This document shows positions 36,474 to 45,498 of a DNA stretch of 64,000 nt, piece by piece. The position numbers and the translations under genes were made by a program. The DNA is taken from NCBI RefSeq assembly GCF_004362715.1, contig NZ_SNYC01000008.1, forward strand, positions 32,764-96,763. The letters are read 5' to 3'. Every line of letters begins with the position of its first letter. Positions within the stretch are counted from its first letter, which is position 1. The stretch comes from Pedobacter metabolipauper. GTDB taxonomy: Bacteria > Bacteroidota > Bacteroidia > Sphingobacteriales > Sphingobacteriaceae. The notes under the pieces are model-generated. The model was not told the origin of the DNA. It did no database searches and saw only the letters and a list, made by a program, of their open reading frames with translations.

Positions 36474-37355
36474 CTATTTAGGCAAACCTTTAGCTAAAGC
36501 TTTTTCTGCAGTCCTAACGGCCTTTTTTTCTCTGTAAACCGCATAAGGGGCCTTGAATATCTTTTTAAGGATACTGTCAATACCGCCTTTTACAGCCAGG
36601 TTATACACGCTTTCCGCTTTTCTGAGCAAAGAAGCATCCCATGCCCTTAAGCTCAGTGAAAAAGAACCATCAAGATACTTCATCCAATGCCACATTCCGG
36701 TAGGCATAAACAGGGTATCACCATGCTCCAGAAAAACTTCATAGCCTTCAACACCCTTAAGCGCGGGGAACTTTTCAAAATCAGGGTTTGCAACGTCATA
36801 ATCTTCCAGGGCATAGGTTGCATTAGGCAGGCAGTACAAGCGTTCTTTCCATTTGTTGTCAAACAGGATGATGTGCTTTCTACCACCAAAATGCGTGTGG
36901 AAGAGATGAGGAAGATCGATATCGTAATGTAAGAAAGTAACGGAGTTGGAACCGCCAAAGAACATAGCCGGCATGCTTTCAATAAAGCCGCCCATGAGGT
37001 CTTTAGGAATCTTGATATCATCAATTAAGCTCGGTACGTGTTTAAAAAGATTAAAGAAAAAGATCCTTAATTCTGTAGGTTCCCTTTTAATGAGATCCAG
37101 GTAATCGCCAAAGCGCATGTGCGCAACGGCAGCATTGATCGGTTTTGACGGATCTGCCTTTGCATTATCGTATAGAGGGACTTCCAGATCACCGCCTATT
37201 TCTTTCAAATAATCAGTTGTCCATTTTTCCCTTGCAGGCCAGCTTTTAGTTAAACCCTTAATGATAAGCGGACGTCCGGCATCTAAATAGTTTTTTTTGA
37301 AATCAGCAGGAGAAATGTTTTCGACCGTATCTACCGGCTTTAAAATAAAGCTCAT
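36474..37355 (-). CDS. Cupin_8 (JmjC-like) domain protein, copy A
   Basis: A 293-residue protein of the cupin-like/JmjC 2-oxoglutarate oxygenase superfamily. The iron-site pattern is present: HYD in TFLHYDIDLPH (HxD) and the distal His in MPTGMWHWMKY. The N-terminal part (ADFKKNYLDAGRPLIIKGL) is typical of cupin_8 proteins that hydroxylate proteins or peptides. It is strongly similar along its whole length to the gene upstream at 37455-38336, so the two arose by tandem duplication. Each has its own promoter box. Substrate unknown. Confidence 0.85.
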   Translation of the reverse strand: MSFILKPVDTVENISPADFKKNYLDAGRPLIIKGLTKSWPAREKWTTDYLKEIGGDLEVPLYDNAKADPSKPINAAVAHMRFGDYLDLIKREPTELRIFFFNLFKHVPSLIDDIKIPKDLMGGFIESMPAMFFGGSNSVTFLHYDIDLPHLFHTHFGGRKHIILFDNKWKERLYCLPNATYALEDYDVANPDFEKFPALKGVEGYEVFLEHGDTLFMPTGMWHWMKYLDGSFSLSLRAWDASLLRKAESVYNLAVKGGIDSILKKIFKAPYAVYREKKAVRTAEKALAKGLPK

Positions 37356-37414
37356 AATTTAGGGAATAAGATACGTGCGAACGACTTAATGCCTATTACC
37401 GACCTTATTTAGAA

Positions 37415-37445
37415 CAAACATAGATAAAATACTTGTTAAAACAAG
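37415..37445 (-). promoter_or_regulatory. Bacteroidota-type promoter for cupin_8 copy A
   Basis: Minus-strand TATGTTTG (37422-37415) is preceded, after 19 nt, by TTG (37444-37442). This matches TTTG-N19-TAnnTTTG apart from one -33 base. It lies about 60 nt upstream of the ATG at 37355, in the gap between the two paralogs. Confidence 0.55.
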
Positions 37446-37454
37446 ATTACCGGA

Positions 37455-38336
37455 TCATACCGGTTCCTGATTTTGTAACGCTTTATTTGCACGCTTATAA
37501 GCCAGCTTCTCTTTCCATTCCATATACTTCTCTCTAAAGTTGGCTTTCATGAAATCATCAAACTTACGCTGAACAGTGAGGTTGTACAGGCTTTTTGTTT
37601 TGACAGCCCAGGACTTGTCCCATGCCCTGAGGCTGATGGAGAAAGAACCATCTAAATATTTCATCCAATGCCAGTAACCCGTAGGCATAAACAGTGTATC
37701 GCCATGCTCCAGAAAAGCTTCTACCCCCTTAACGCCCTTAAGTGCAGGAAACTGATCAAAATCAGGCTGCTCCACGTCGTAATCTTCTAATGCATAGGTT
37801 GCATATGGAATTTGATACAGCCGCTCTTTCCATTTGTTTTCAAATAAGATCACATGCTTGCGCCCGTTAAAATGGGTGTGGAAAATATGCGCAAGATCAA
37901 TGTCATAATGAAGAAAGGTGACTGAACCCTTTCCACCAAAGAACATATTTGGATAGCTGTCTAAAAAACCGCCCATTAATTCTTTAGGTGCTTTATAATC
38001 TGCCAGCAGATCCGGAGCATGTTTAATGGGGTCAAAAAGAAAGATCCGTAAGTCGGTAGGCGTATTTCGGATGAGTTCGATGTAATCCGCAAACTTCATT
38101 TCTGCTGCCGAAGCATTGATCGGTTTGGACGGATCAGCTTTTGAACTGTCATACAGCGGAACCGACCGGTCTCCAACTACGGTTTTCATGTAGTCTAAAT
38201 TCCACTTTTCATAAGCAGGCCAGTTCTTTGACATATTCTTAATGATCAAAGGCCTGCGTGTATTTAAATAGTGTTTTTCAAAATCTTCTTTAGAAATATC
38301 ATCAACGATATCAATTGGGGATAGATCAAACTTCAT
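37455..38336 (-). CDS. Cupin_8 (JmjC-like) domain protein, copy B
   Basis: A 293-residue paralog of the downstream gene, the same length and colinear. HYD (TFLHYDIDLAH) and the distal His (MPTGYWHWMKYLDG) are kept, so both copies are predicted to be iron-dependent. They differ most in the C-terminal 50 residues, which are Lys-rich in both. A promoter box (TAATTTTG) lies 23 nt upstream. A protein-hydroxylase role is inferred from the family and not proven. Confidence 0.85.
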   Translation of the reverse strand: MKFDLSPIDIVDDISKEDFEKHYLNTRRPLIIKNMSKNWPAYEKWNLDYMKTVVGDRSVPLYDSSKADPSKPINASAAEMKFADYIELIRNTPTDLRIFLFDPIKHAPDLLADYKAPKELMGGFLDSYPNMFFGGKGSVTFLHYDIDLAHIFHTHFNGRKHVILFENKWKERLYQIPYATYALEDYDVEQPDFDQFPALKGVKGVEAFLEHGDTLFMPTGYWHWMKYLDGSFSISLRAWDKSWAVKTKSLYNLTVQRKFDDFMKANFREKYMEWKEKLAYKRANKALQNQEPV

Positions 38337-38359
38337 ATTAATATAAGGTTAAGCCAATG

Positions 38360-38367
38360 CAAAATTA
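38360..38367 (-). promoter_or_regulatory. TAnnTTTG promoter box for cupin_8 copy B
   Basis: Minus-strand TAATTTTG, 23 nt upstream of the ATG at 38336. No clear -33 partner. Located in the 171-nt gap divergent from the DUF1800 gene. Confidence 0.42.
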
Positions 38368-38507
38368 TAGAAAAATGAAAAAGTTGTTCTTCCGCCGTAT
38401 AAAAATTGAAAAACCCTGACAAAACCCGTTAAAAAAAGAATTTGTATATTTATTAATCTTTTCAACGTTTTAATTGTCATACCCTTACACCTCCTAAACG
38501 TTATAGT

Positions 38508-40520
38508 ATGAAAACATCAGTCCGGATCATTTATACGTTCATTGCCATTTTAGGTATCGCCTGCATCTTCTCTTCATTTAAAAGAAATGCAGAAAAACCG
38601 GTAGATTTTGCCTTTCCCTATAAGCAGGCGGGATTAACTGAGCGACAGGCTGCGGCCCATCTTTTAAGCCGCTTTACTTACGGTCCAACAAAAGAAGCGG
38701 TGGATGAAGTGGTGAAAATGGGATTGGAGCAATGGTTTCAGCAACAGCTGGATGGAAATGTGCCAGACGATTCGCTAAATAAAATGCTGGTCCAGTATGA
38801 AGATATCAATCTAACCAACAACCAGGTAGAAGATAAGTATCCCCGGCAGGCAAAGCTTGTGAAGCTGGCCATAAAAGACGGCTCCATTCATCCCGATTCT
38901 GTAAATAAAGGCGACCAAAAAGCATATCGGGCACAGCTGAAAATCTATATGGATCTAAAGGGATATAAGCCTGAACAAGAACTAATCCGTCAGTTTATCA
39001 ATCAAAAGATATTAAGAGCGGCCTATACCAATAACCAGCTTCAGGAATTACTAACCGATTTTTGGTTCAATCATTTTAATGTTTCACTTACAAAGAATCA
39101 GTGTGCACTATATGTGCCATCATTTGAACGCGATATTATACGCCCAAATGTTACCGGTAAGTTTAGTGATCTGCTGATTGCTACCGCTAAGTCACCCGCC
39201 ATGCTGATCTTCCTGGATAATTATACCAGCTCGGGACAGCGGCTTTCTGCGGCAGAACTGGCGGCAAATGCGAATCCGGAAATGATGATGGGGGTTAACC
39301 TGAAAAATAGGCCTGCAGATAAAAAGCCCAATGCCCAAAACAAACTTCCCCTAAATTCAGATACAGCAGGTAAGGTTAAAAAAGTACTTAAGAAACCGGG
39401 AGCAGGATTAAATGAAAATTATGCACGTGAGGTAATGGAACTCCATACTTTAGGTGTTGATGGTGGCTACACCCAAAATGATGTAACCCAGGCAGCACGG
39501 GTGCTAACGGGATGGACCATCGCACCTATTGGTGAGGATGGTAGTTATGGTGCCGGTTATAAAAAAGTAATGGAAAACATCGGAGAGCAGAACCTGGAAA
39601 AACGGGGCTTTATACATCAGGGTGATTTCCTGTTTGTACCTACCCGTCATGATAACCAGGAGAAGATGGTTCTTGGAAAACGCTTTCCGGCAAATGGAGG
39701 CTATGAAGAAGGAATGCAATTGTTAAACATGCTGGCACATCATCCTTCTACCGCAAAATTCATCTCCACAAAGCTTGCTACCAGGTTTGTAAACGATCAG
39801 CCCCCTAAAAGGATCATTGATAAAATGGCGAAAACATTTACCAGTTCAGACGGAGACATCAGGCAGGTGATGATTGCCATGGTTACCTCAGCGGAGTTTT
39901 GGAAAGTGGATGCATTGAGAGAAAAGACCAAATCCCCTTTTGAACTCGCAATCAGTGCGGTCCGCAGCCTGGATGCTAACGTAACCCAGCCATATCAGCT
40001 CTTCAACTGGATCAACCGGATGGGGCAGAAAATGTATTATTACCAGGCACCAACAGGTTTCCCTGATAAAGGCCAGTACTGGATCAATACCGGGGCCTTG
40101 TTAAACCGGATGAATTTCGGTCTTGCATTGGCAGCTCAGCGTATTCCGGGTGTAAAGATCAACCTCTTTGCATTAAACAATAACCACGAACCAGAGAGTG
40201 CAGAAGCCGCATTGCTTACCTATAGCAAGCTTATTTTGCCAGAACGTAATTTAGAGAAAACACTGGAACGGTTAAAACCGATGTTGAGTGATCCCAATCT
40301 AACAGCCAAAGTTCAGAATGCAGCAGATAAGACCGCAGCACCTCAGCCTGTGCCTTTGCAAAAGCCCGTAATGGGTAATACAAATACCATGGAGATGGGT
40401 AATGTGATTAAAGATAAGCCGGTTACAGTTAATCCTAAACAAGCATTGATTGCAAACAATAACATGCTGGCACAAGTAGTGGGCGTGATCATCGGATCAC
40501 CAGAATTTCAACGCAAGTAA
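38508..40520 (+). CDS. DUF1800 domain exported protein
   Basis: A 670-residue protein with an N-terminal signal/anchor (about 5-24) and the DUF1800 region, recognised from AAHLLSRFTYGPTKEAVDE, LLTDFWFNHFNVSL and LNENYAREVMELHTLGVDGGYTQ. An Ala/Pro/Lys-rich insert of about 50 residues (about 262-300) interrupts it. DUF1800 genes are nearly always next to DUF1501 genes, as here (17-nt gap). The function of the pair is not established. Confidence 0.9.
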   Translation: MKTSVRIIYTFIAILGIACIFSSFKRNAEKPVDFAFPYKQAGLTERQAAAHLLSRFTYGPTKEAVDEVVKMGLEQWFQQQLDGNVPDDSLNKMLVQYEDINLTNNQVEDKYPRQAKLVKLAIKDGSIHPDSVNKGDQKAYRAQLKIYMDLKGYKPEQELIRQFINQKILRAAYTNNQLQELLTDFWFNHFNVSLTKNQCALYVPSFERDIIRPNVTGKFSDLLIATAKSPAMLIFLDNYTSSGQRLSAAELAANANPEMMMGVNLKNRPADKKPNAQNKLPLNSDTAGKVKKVLKKPGAGLNENYAREVMELHTLGVDGGYTQNDVTQAARVLTGWTIAPIGEDGSYGAGYKKVMENIGEQNLEKRGFIHQGDFLFVPTRHDNQEKMVLGKRFPANGGYEEGMQLLNMLAHHPSTAKFISTKLATRFVNDQPPKRIIDKMAKTFTSSDGDIRQVMIAMVTSAEFWKVDALREKTKSPFELAISAVRSLDANVTQPYQLFNWINRMGQKMYYYQAPTGFPDKGQYWINTGALLNRMNFGLALAAQRIPGVKINLFALNNNHEPESAEAALLTYSKLILPERNLEKTLERLKPMLSDPNLTAKVQNAADKTAAPQPVPLQKPVMGNTNTMEMGNVIKDKPVTVNPKQALIANNNMLAQVVGVIIGSPEFQRK

Positions 40521-40537
40521 AACTTAAAACGACGATC

Positions 40538-41803
40538 ATGACATCAAGAAGAGGATTTATAAAAGCAGGAGGATTGGCATTATTTGGCATCGGACTGGGT
40601 GGTATCCCTGGGTTTCTTGCAGATGCTGTTGCCGGAACGAAAACCCCCGCGTTGTTTAAAAGGAAGAAAGTATTGGTTTGTATCTTTCAGCGCGGTGCAA
40701 TGGATGGCCTGGCTGCGGTAACGCCTTTTACGGACGAATATTTAAAGGCTGCCCGGCCTACGCTATTTATGTCTGCCGCAAAGGGATCAGCAAATAAACC
40801 ACTGATTGATCTGGACGGACGTTTTGGACTGCACCCTTCCATGAGCGCGTTTGAAACGGTGTTTCGGGAAAAAAGAATGTCTATTGTTCATGGTATCGGC
40901 TCTCCAAATACTACCCGGTCACATTTTGATGCCCAGGACTATATGGAGTCTGGTACCCCGTTTAAAAAGGGAACTGAAAGTGGCTGGTTAAACCGGGCAG
41001 TCGGTTTACTTGGACATGAGGCTGCAACCCCTTTTCAGGGGGTAAGCTTAACATCATCATTGCCACGTTCATTTTACGGATATAACCCGGCGGTGGCCAT
41101 CAGCAACCTGCAGGATTTTAACATCCAGATGAAGGGAAATACCCAGGCTGTAAACATGACGGCCAAAAGCTTTGAAGATCTGTACGACCAAACCTCTTCC
41201 GGACTGTTAAAGGAAACCGGAAAGGAGAGTTTTGATGCCATCAAGATGCTGCAGAAAATAGATTCCAAGAATTATAAACCTGAAAATAATGCCGTATATC
41301 CAAATACCGGATTGGGCAATTCGCTGAAACAAATTGCACAGCTGATTAAGATGGATGTAGGAATGGAAGTTGCATTTACAGAGTCTGGCGGATGGGATAC
41401 CCACTTTAACCAGGGTACTGAAACTGGCATATTCGCCCGGAATGTAAACGATCTTAGCGAAAGCATGATGGCTTTTTGGGCAGACATGGGTACTTTACAG
41501 GATGATGTAACCGTAATGACCATGACTGAATTTGGACGTACTGTAAAACAAAATGGTACCGGAGGCACAGACCATGGCAGGGCTTCCTGCAATTTTATTT
41601 TGGGCAATGCCGTAAATGGCGGATTGGTACACGGACTGGTAAATCCTTTGGCTGTTGAAAACCTGGAAGATGGGCGTGACCTTGCGGTAACGACAGATTT
41701 TCGCGGTGTATTTAGTGAAGTGGCAGACCGTCACCTGGGCATCCACAATGATAAGGTCCTGTTCCCCGATTGGAGCGGCAAGAAAATCGGTGTAATGCGC
41801 TAG
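40538..41803 (+). CDS. DUF1501 (sulfatase-like fold) Tat-exported protein
   Basis: A 421-residue protein with a twin-arginine signal (SRRGFIKAGGLALFGIGLGG). DUF1501 hallmarks are FQRGAMDGLAAVTPF, HPSMSAFETVF, ESGGWDTHFNQG and MTEFGRTVKQNGTGGTDHG, which resembles an alkaline-phosphatase/sulfatase metal site. It is co-transcribed with DUF1800. Its TAG stop shares the palindrome CTAG (41800-41803) with the stop of the convergent gene. Confidence 0.92.
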   Translation: MTSRRGFIKAGGLALFGIGLGGIPGFLADAVAGTKTPALFKRKKVLVCIFQRGAMDGLAAVTPFTDEYLKAARPTLFMSAAKGSANKPLIDLDGRFGLHPSMSAFETVFREKRMSIVHGIGSPNTTRSHFDAQDYMESGTPFKKGTESGWLNRAVGLLGHEAATPFQGVSLTSSLPRSFYGYNPAVAISNLQDFNIQMKGNTQAVNMTAKSFEDLYDQTSSGLLKETGKESFDAIKMLQKIDSKNYKPENNAVYPNTGLGNSLKQIAQLIKMDVGMEVAFTESGGWDTHFNQGTETGIFARNVNDLSESMMAFWADMGTLQDDVTVMTMTEFGRTVKQNGTGGTDHGRASCNFILGNAVNGGLVHGLVNPLAVENLEDGRDLAVTTDFRGVFSEVADRHLGIHNDKVLFPDWSGKKIGVMR

Positions 41804-42858
41804 GTTTCTGCTTGTATCTTTTCTGCAGCAAGGGCCTTGTCTTCTGATGTAGCTTCCGGAATGTCGTTTTTATGAAGGGCTACAGGATCATACTGTAAAT
41901 TGATGCACATCGGGAAATGATCTGAGCCGCATCTTTCAAGCCTGTTAATTCCGGTTAACGTAAAGTCTGGGGAGCAGAAAACATGATCCAGCGGAAAACG
42001 TAAAAAGAAATACTTGGCATTAAAGGTATTGAAGAAGCCGCGTCCTTTACGTGGGTCCAGTAATCCGCTGATCTTTGAAAAAAGCTCAGTCGTGTAACTC
42101 CATGCCACATCATTCAAATCCCCGACAACAATGGTTGGCCCTTTGGTATCCTTTGCCTTTTTAGCAACCATCAATATTTCTTTATCCCGCTCTGTAGATT
42201 GTGGATTTTCTTGTGGAACGGGAGGGCGTGGATGTAAACAGAACAATTTTACCAGGTCTCCGGAAGGTAATTTAACTTCCGTTTCAATAGACGGAATGTC
42301 GTCTTCTACCAGGTAACGTACAGCACCATCTACCAACTCGAACCTCGAGTATAATAACATGCCGTATGTATTTTCCAGAGGTACTTTAATTTGATGCGGA
42401 TAATCTTTACCGATGCGGTCCATCTGCTCCATCCACCATTTATTTGTTTCTACCATCAAGAGCAGGTCTGGATTGCATTGCTTAATTAGCGTATGGTAGG
42501 AATCAGATTCTTTATTTTCCTGATATACATTCGCGATGAGCAGTTTAATATTTATATCTCCGGGGGCCTTTCTGCTGCCTACGATCTGTTTACCGGATAA
42601 AACGGTGAATGGAAAGATGAGCCAGCCGAGGTAAGCCAGGTTAAGGCACAGTACACCAAGCATCACATATTCCCTGCTTGCATTTAAAGGAATAAAAATA
42701 ACATAGATCAGGATCAATACCAGGTTAACCGTAAGCTTTTGCAAACGGGGATATTCAAAAACCCGAAAGATCCAAAAATCATGGCGTATCAGCGGAACAA
42801 GAGAGGCCATTACGATAAAGAGTCCGGTGTAAAACAGGACGTTTTGAAGCAGATCCAA
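41800..42858 (-). CDS. Membrane-anchored endonuclease/exonuclease/phosphatase family protein
   Basis: A 352-residue protein with three N-terminal helices (about 5-85) and an EEP domain (about 105-335). Catalytic motifs are visible: VETN, GDLNDVAWS, DHVFCS and GSDHFPM. Substrates of this superfamily include nucleic acids and phospholipids. The membrane anchor and probable periplasmic location suggest a lipid or extracellular substrate, which is inference. It starts 9 nt after the 4-TM gene and ends tail-to-tail with DUF1501. Confidence 0.87.
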   Translation of the reverse strand: MDLLQNVLFYTGLFIVMASLVPLIRHDFWIFRVFEYPRLQKLTVNLVLILIYVIFIPLNASREYVMLGVLCLNLAYLGWLIFPFTVLSGKQIVGSRKAPGDINIKLLIANVYQENKESDSYHTLIKQCNPDLLLMVETNKWWMEQMDRIGKDYPHQIKVPLENTYGMLLYSRFELVDGAVRYLVEDDIPSIETEVKLPSGDLVKLFCLHPRPPVPQENPQSTERDKEILMVAKKAKDTKGPTIVVGDLNDVAWSYTTELFSKISGLLDPRKGRGFFNTFNAKYFFLRFPLDHVFCSPDFTLTGINRLERCGSDHFPMCINLQYDPVALHKNDIPEATSEDKALAAEKIQAET

Positions 42859-42867
42859 AAAATGAAT

Positions 42868-43200
42868 CTAGAAAAAGTTAATTAAGCTTCCTACAATGGC
42901 CATAACCAGGGCGATGATCACAGCAGGGGCAAAACCTTTGATCTGGAAATCGGAGAATAATATGTCGGCAATTTTAATCATCACCGCAGTAACAAAAAGG
43001 TGGATTACGAACGAAAGCAAACCAAGAGTAACCACATTCATCGGGAAGCGGATCAGCCAGCCAATGGTTGCATTTAAGAGTCCAATAACCAGGGCCACAA
43101 GAATGGCTGTTGTATAGTTTTTGATGGTTACAGTCGGCAGAATGTAAGTCATACCTAGTAAAATCCCGGCATTGATCAGCAATAGAATAATGAAACTCAT
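42868..43200 (-). CDS. Four-helix membrane protein of the PF04020 (mycobacterial-type holin) family
   Basis: A 110-residue protein with four hydrophobic helices and almost no loops. I start it at ATG 43200 (MSFIILLLINAG) instead of a TTG at 43230. The pattern LLNATIGWLIRFPMNVVTLGLLSFVIH is typical of this family, which databases often label holin, although chromosomal copies like this one have no phage context. Function unknown. The EEP gene follows 9 nt after. Confidence 0.82.
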   Translation of the reverse strand: MSFIILLLINAGILLGMTYILPTVTIKNYTTAILVALVIGLLNATIGWLIRFPMNVVTLGLLSFVIHLFVTAVMIKIADILFSDFQIKGFAPAVIIALVMAIVGSLINFF

Positions 43201-43239
43201 AGTTTTTAGTTGTTTGAATGCAATATTCAAAAATCAATC

Positions 43240-43247
43240 CAAAAATA
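43240..43247 (-). promoter_or_regulatory. TAnnTTTG promoter box before the four-helix protein
   Basis: Minus-strand TATTTTTG, 39 nt from the ATG at 43200 and 24 nt after the SDR stop. It could give the last two genes their own transcript. Confidence 0.4.
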
Positions 43248-43271
43248 TGCGGAAACCGCTAAATAATTTAG

Positions 43272-44057
43272 TTAGGTAACCTTAGCTGTTCTTAAATATT
43301 TAGAAAACCGGAGAGGGAAGAACCGTTTTAACCAAACTCCTTTTACCTCTTTACCGCCTATATATACCTCTTCTTTATGTTGTTGAATGGCTTGAATAAT
43401 TTTCTCCGCACATGCTGCAGGAAGCATTCCGTTTTCCTGTGCAGCGTCCATTGTGCCTTGTGGGGAACCGTCTGAAGTTAGCGCATTGATGGTAATGTTT
43501 GTTTTGATAAAACCCGGACAGGCAATGGTAATATGGATATTTTTATCAAAGACTTCCAGTCGCAGGGAATCAAAGTAACCATGTAAAGCATGTTTGGATG
43601 CAGAATAGGCGGAGCGCATGCGTGTTCCAAATTTACCAACCAGGCTGCTGATGCAGACAATGTTTCCACCTCCTTTGGCAATCATAACAGGTAGTACAAT
43701 CTTGGTTAAAGCTACCGTACCCCAGAAGTTTACATTCATCAGGCGTTGTTCTGTAGCCAAATCTGTTTCAACGGCCAGGCTCCGCTGGCTGATCCCTCCG
43801 CTGTGGATTAAGATATCTATGTAACCGAAAATGCGAATGGCTTCTTCAGCTTTTCCTGCCAACGCATCGGTGTTTTCAAGGTCGATCGGTAATACATGAA
43901 TATTAACCGGGTTCTTGCAGGCCATTTTAACCCGGTATAACTCATCGCGGTTACGCGACGAGATAATTAGCCTTACACCCATTTTGTTGTAAGCATAAAC
44001 CAGTGCTTCTCCAATACCGGAAGATGCACCGGTGATCCATACTACTTTATTTTTCAT
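43272..44057 (-). CDS. Short-chain dehydrogenase/reductase
   Basis: A 261-residue classical SDR. The nucleotide site is TGASSGIGEAL at about 7-17, Asp/Asn contacts are in PIDLEN, and catalytic Ser140-ish (ISSL), Tyr and Lys are in YSASKHALHG. It resembles DhrS7-like reductases that act on lipids or steroids, but substrate cannot be read from sequence. It starts 5 nt after hemW, so the two are co-transcribed. Confidence 0.9.
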   Translation of the reverse strand: MKNKVVWITGASSGIGEALVYAYNKMGVRLIISSRNRDELYRVKMACKNPVNIHVLPIDLENTDALAGKAEEAIRIFGYIDILIHSGGISQRSLAVETDLATEQRLMNVNFWGTVALTKIVLPVMIAKGGGNIVCISSLVGKFGTRMRSAYSASKHALHGYFDSLRLEVFDKNIHITIACPGFIKTNITINALTSDGSPQGTMDAAQENGMLPAACAEKIIQAIQQHKEEVYIGGKEVKGVWLKRFFPLRFSKYLRTAKVT

Positions 44058-44062
44058 CCGTA

Positions 44063-45205
44063 TTAATTATAGTGATCGTCGTGTATTAAAAAAAGCTCCG
44101 AGGCAATATAGTCTGCAAATAGTTTGCCGTCGGCAGTTAGGGTCAGGTGTTCATCCTGATGTGTTAACCACTGTCTTTCCAGGAATGGCTTGATGTTTTT
44201 CAATGTATCTTTATGAAAGGCTTTACCGAAATCGGCTTCAATCTTATTCAAGCTCGTTCCCCACATGGTACGTAAGGAGGTCATCACGTATTCATTGAAC
44301 CGGTCGTATTGATCGAGTTCTTCGATGGTCTCTGCAAGTTTACCTTCCTGCAGCTGATTGAGGTATGCCGCATTATTTGCGATGTTTAAATACCGGGTCT
44401 GACCATCAAAGCCATGTGCAGATGGCCCGATCCCTAAATAGGGTACACCACGCCAGTAATTGGTATTGTGTACCGCATATTTGCCAGGCTTGCTGAAGTT
44501 GGAGATCTCATAATGCTCAAAGCCGCCTGCTTTCAATTTATCTATGAGCGTAATGAATTGCTCGGCACTTTGCTCATCGTTCAGCGGCACCTCTTTACCT
44601 CTTTTAATGGAGCTGGCCAATGCCGTTCGGGGTTCAACAGTTAAAGAATAGGCTGAAATGTGCGGCGTTTCAAACTCAATGGCTTTATTTATATTCCGAA
44701 GCCATTTACTGTCCGTTAATAAGGGATAGCCATAAATCAGATCAATGCTTAAGTTTTCAAAACCGGCATCCTGACTCCGCTTAATACAGGTTTCGGCTTC
44801 GCTGGAATTGTGTGCACGGTTCATCCAGATCAGGTCTTCATCAAAAAAGGACTGGATGCCTATACTGAAACGGTTTACGGGTAACTGTCGCAATTCACTG
44901 ATCTTTTTTGCATCCAGATCATCCGGGTTCGCTTCTATTGTGATCTCTGCATCCGAAGAAACTGAGAAATGAGTGGTAATGGTATTGAATATTTTTTCGA
45001 AGGCTTTGGATGGGAGTACAGAAGGGGTGCCGCCGCCAAAATAAATGGTTCCGACCTGATCCGTGATCCTGTCCTTTTTTTTAATGATCTCTGAGCAGAT
45101 GGCATCCGTCATCTCATCCACATACTTCAGCGAAGTGCTAAAATGAAAATCGCAGTAGGTGCATGCTTTTTTACAAAAAGGTATGTGAATATAAATCCCG
45201 GCCAT
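44063..45205 (-). CDS. hemW: HemW-like radical SAM protein (heme chaperone)
   Basis: A 380-residue radical SAM protein with the cluster motif C-K-K-A-C-T-Y-C (CxxxCxxC followed by DF) at residues 10-17, typical of HemW rather than HemN. Other marks are YFGGGTPSVL, EANPDDL, SIGIQSF and the C-terminal HemN_C domain. HemW binds heme and delivers it to respiratory enzymes; older labels call it oxygen-independent coproporphyrinogen oxidase. A TAnnTTTG box lies 4 nt before the ATG. Confidence 0.92.
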   Translation of the reverse strand: MAGIYIHIPFCKKACTYCDFHFSTSLKYVDEMTDAICSEIIKKKDRITDQVGTIYFGGGTPSVLPSKAFEKIFNTITTHFSVSSDAEITIEANPDDLDAKKISELRQLPVNRFSIGIQSFFDEDLIWMNRAHNSSEAETCIKRSQDAGFENLSIDLIYGYPLLTDSKWLRNINKAIEFETPHISAYSLTVEPRTALASSIKRGKEVPLNDEQSAEQFITLIDKLKAGGFEHYEISNFSKPGKYAVHNTNYWRGVPYLGIGPSAHGFDGQTRYLNIANNAAYLNQLQEGKLAETIEELDQYDRFNEYVMTSLRTMWGTSLNKIEADFGKAFHKDTLKNIKPFLERQWLTHQDEHLTLTADGKLFADYIASELFLIHDDHYN

Positions 45206-45209
45206 CTGG

Positions 45210-45217
45210 CAAAAGTA
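45210..45217 (-). promoter_or_regulatory. TAnnTTTG promoter box, 4 nt before the hemW start
   Basis: Minus-strand TACTTTTG fits the -7 consensus and ends 4 nt before the ATG at 45205. The -33 region is weak. A transcript from it would be leaderless. Confidence 0.42.
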
Positions 45218-45498
45218 AGGTATAAATCCGTCTCTTTATACTTCACTTTATTTATTCCTTCTGGTTTCATCTGATAGATAGTATCATTGGGATAAGCTAA
45301 TATAATCGATGAGTGTGTGGTAATAAGCTGGCTGAAAATGTATCAGTTTAGTTGACGCAAGCATTTAAAAACATATATATATATTATCATTTAATTTACA
45401 TTTAACATCTGTTAAGATATGAAAGATATGAGTCTGAACTATAGAATGCTCATCTGTCTTTCGCGCTATACGAATTGATACACTTTAATAGTAAATTC

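Noticed and set aside
42868..43200. Phage holin and hence prophage
   Set aside because: No phage genes lie nearby, and PF04020-type four-helix proteins are common on chromosomes.
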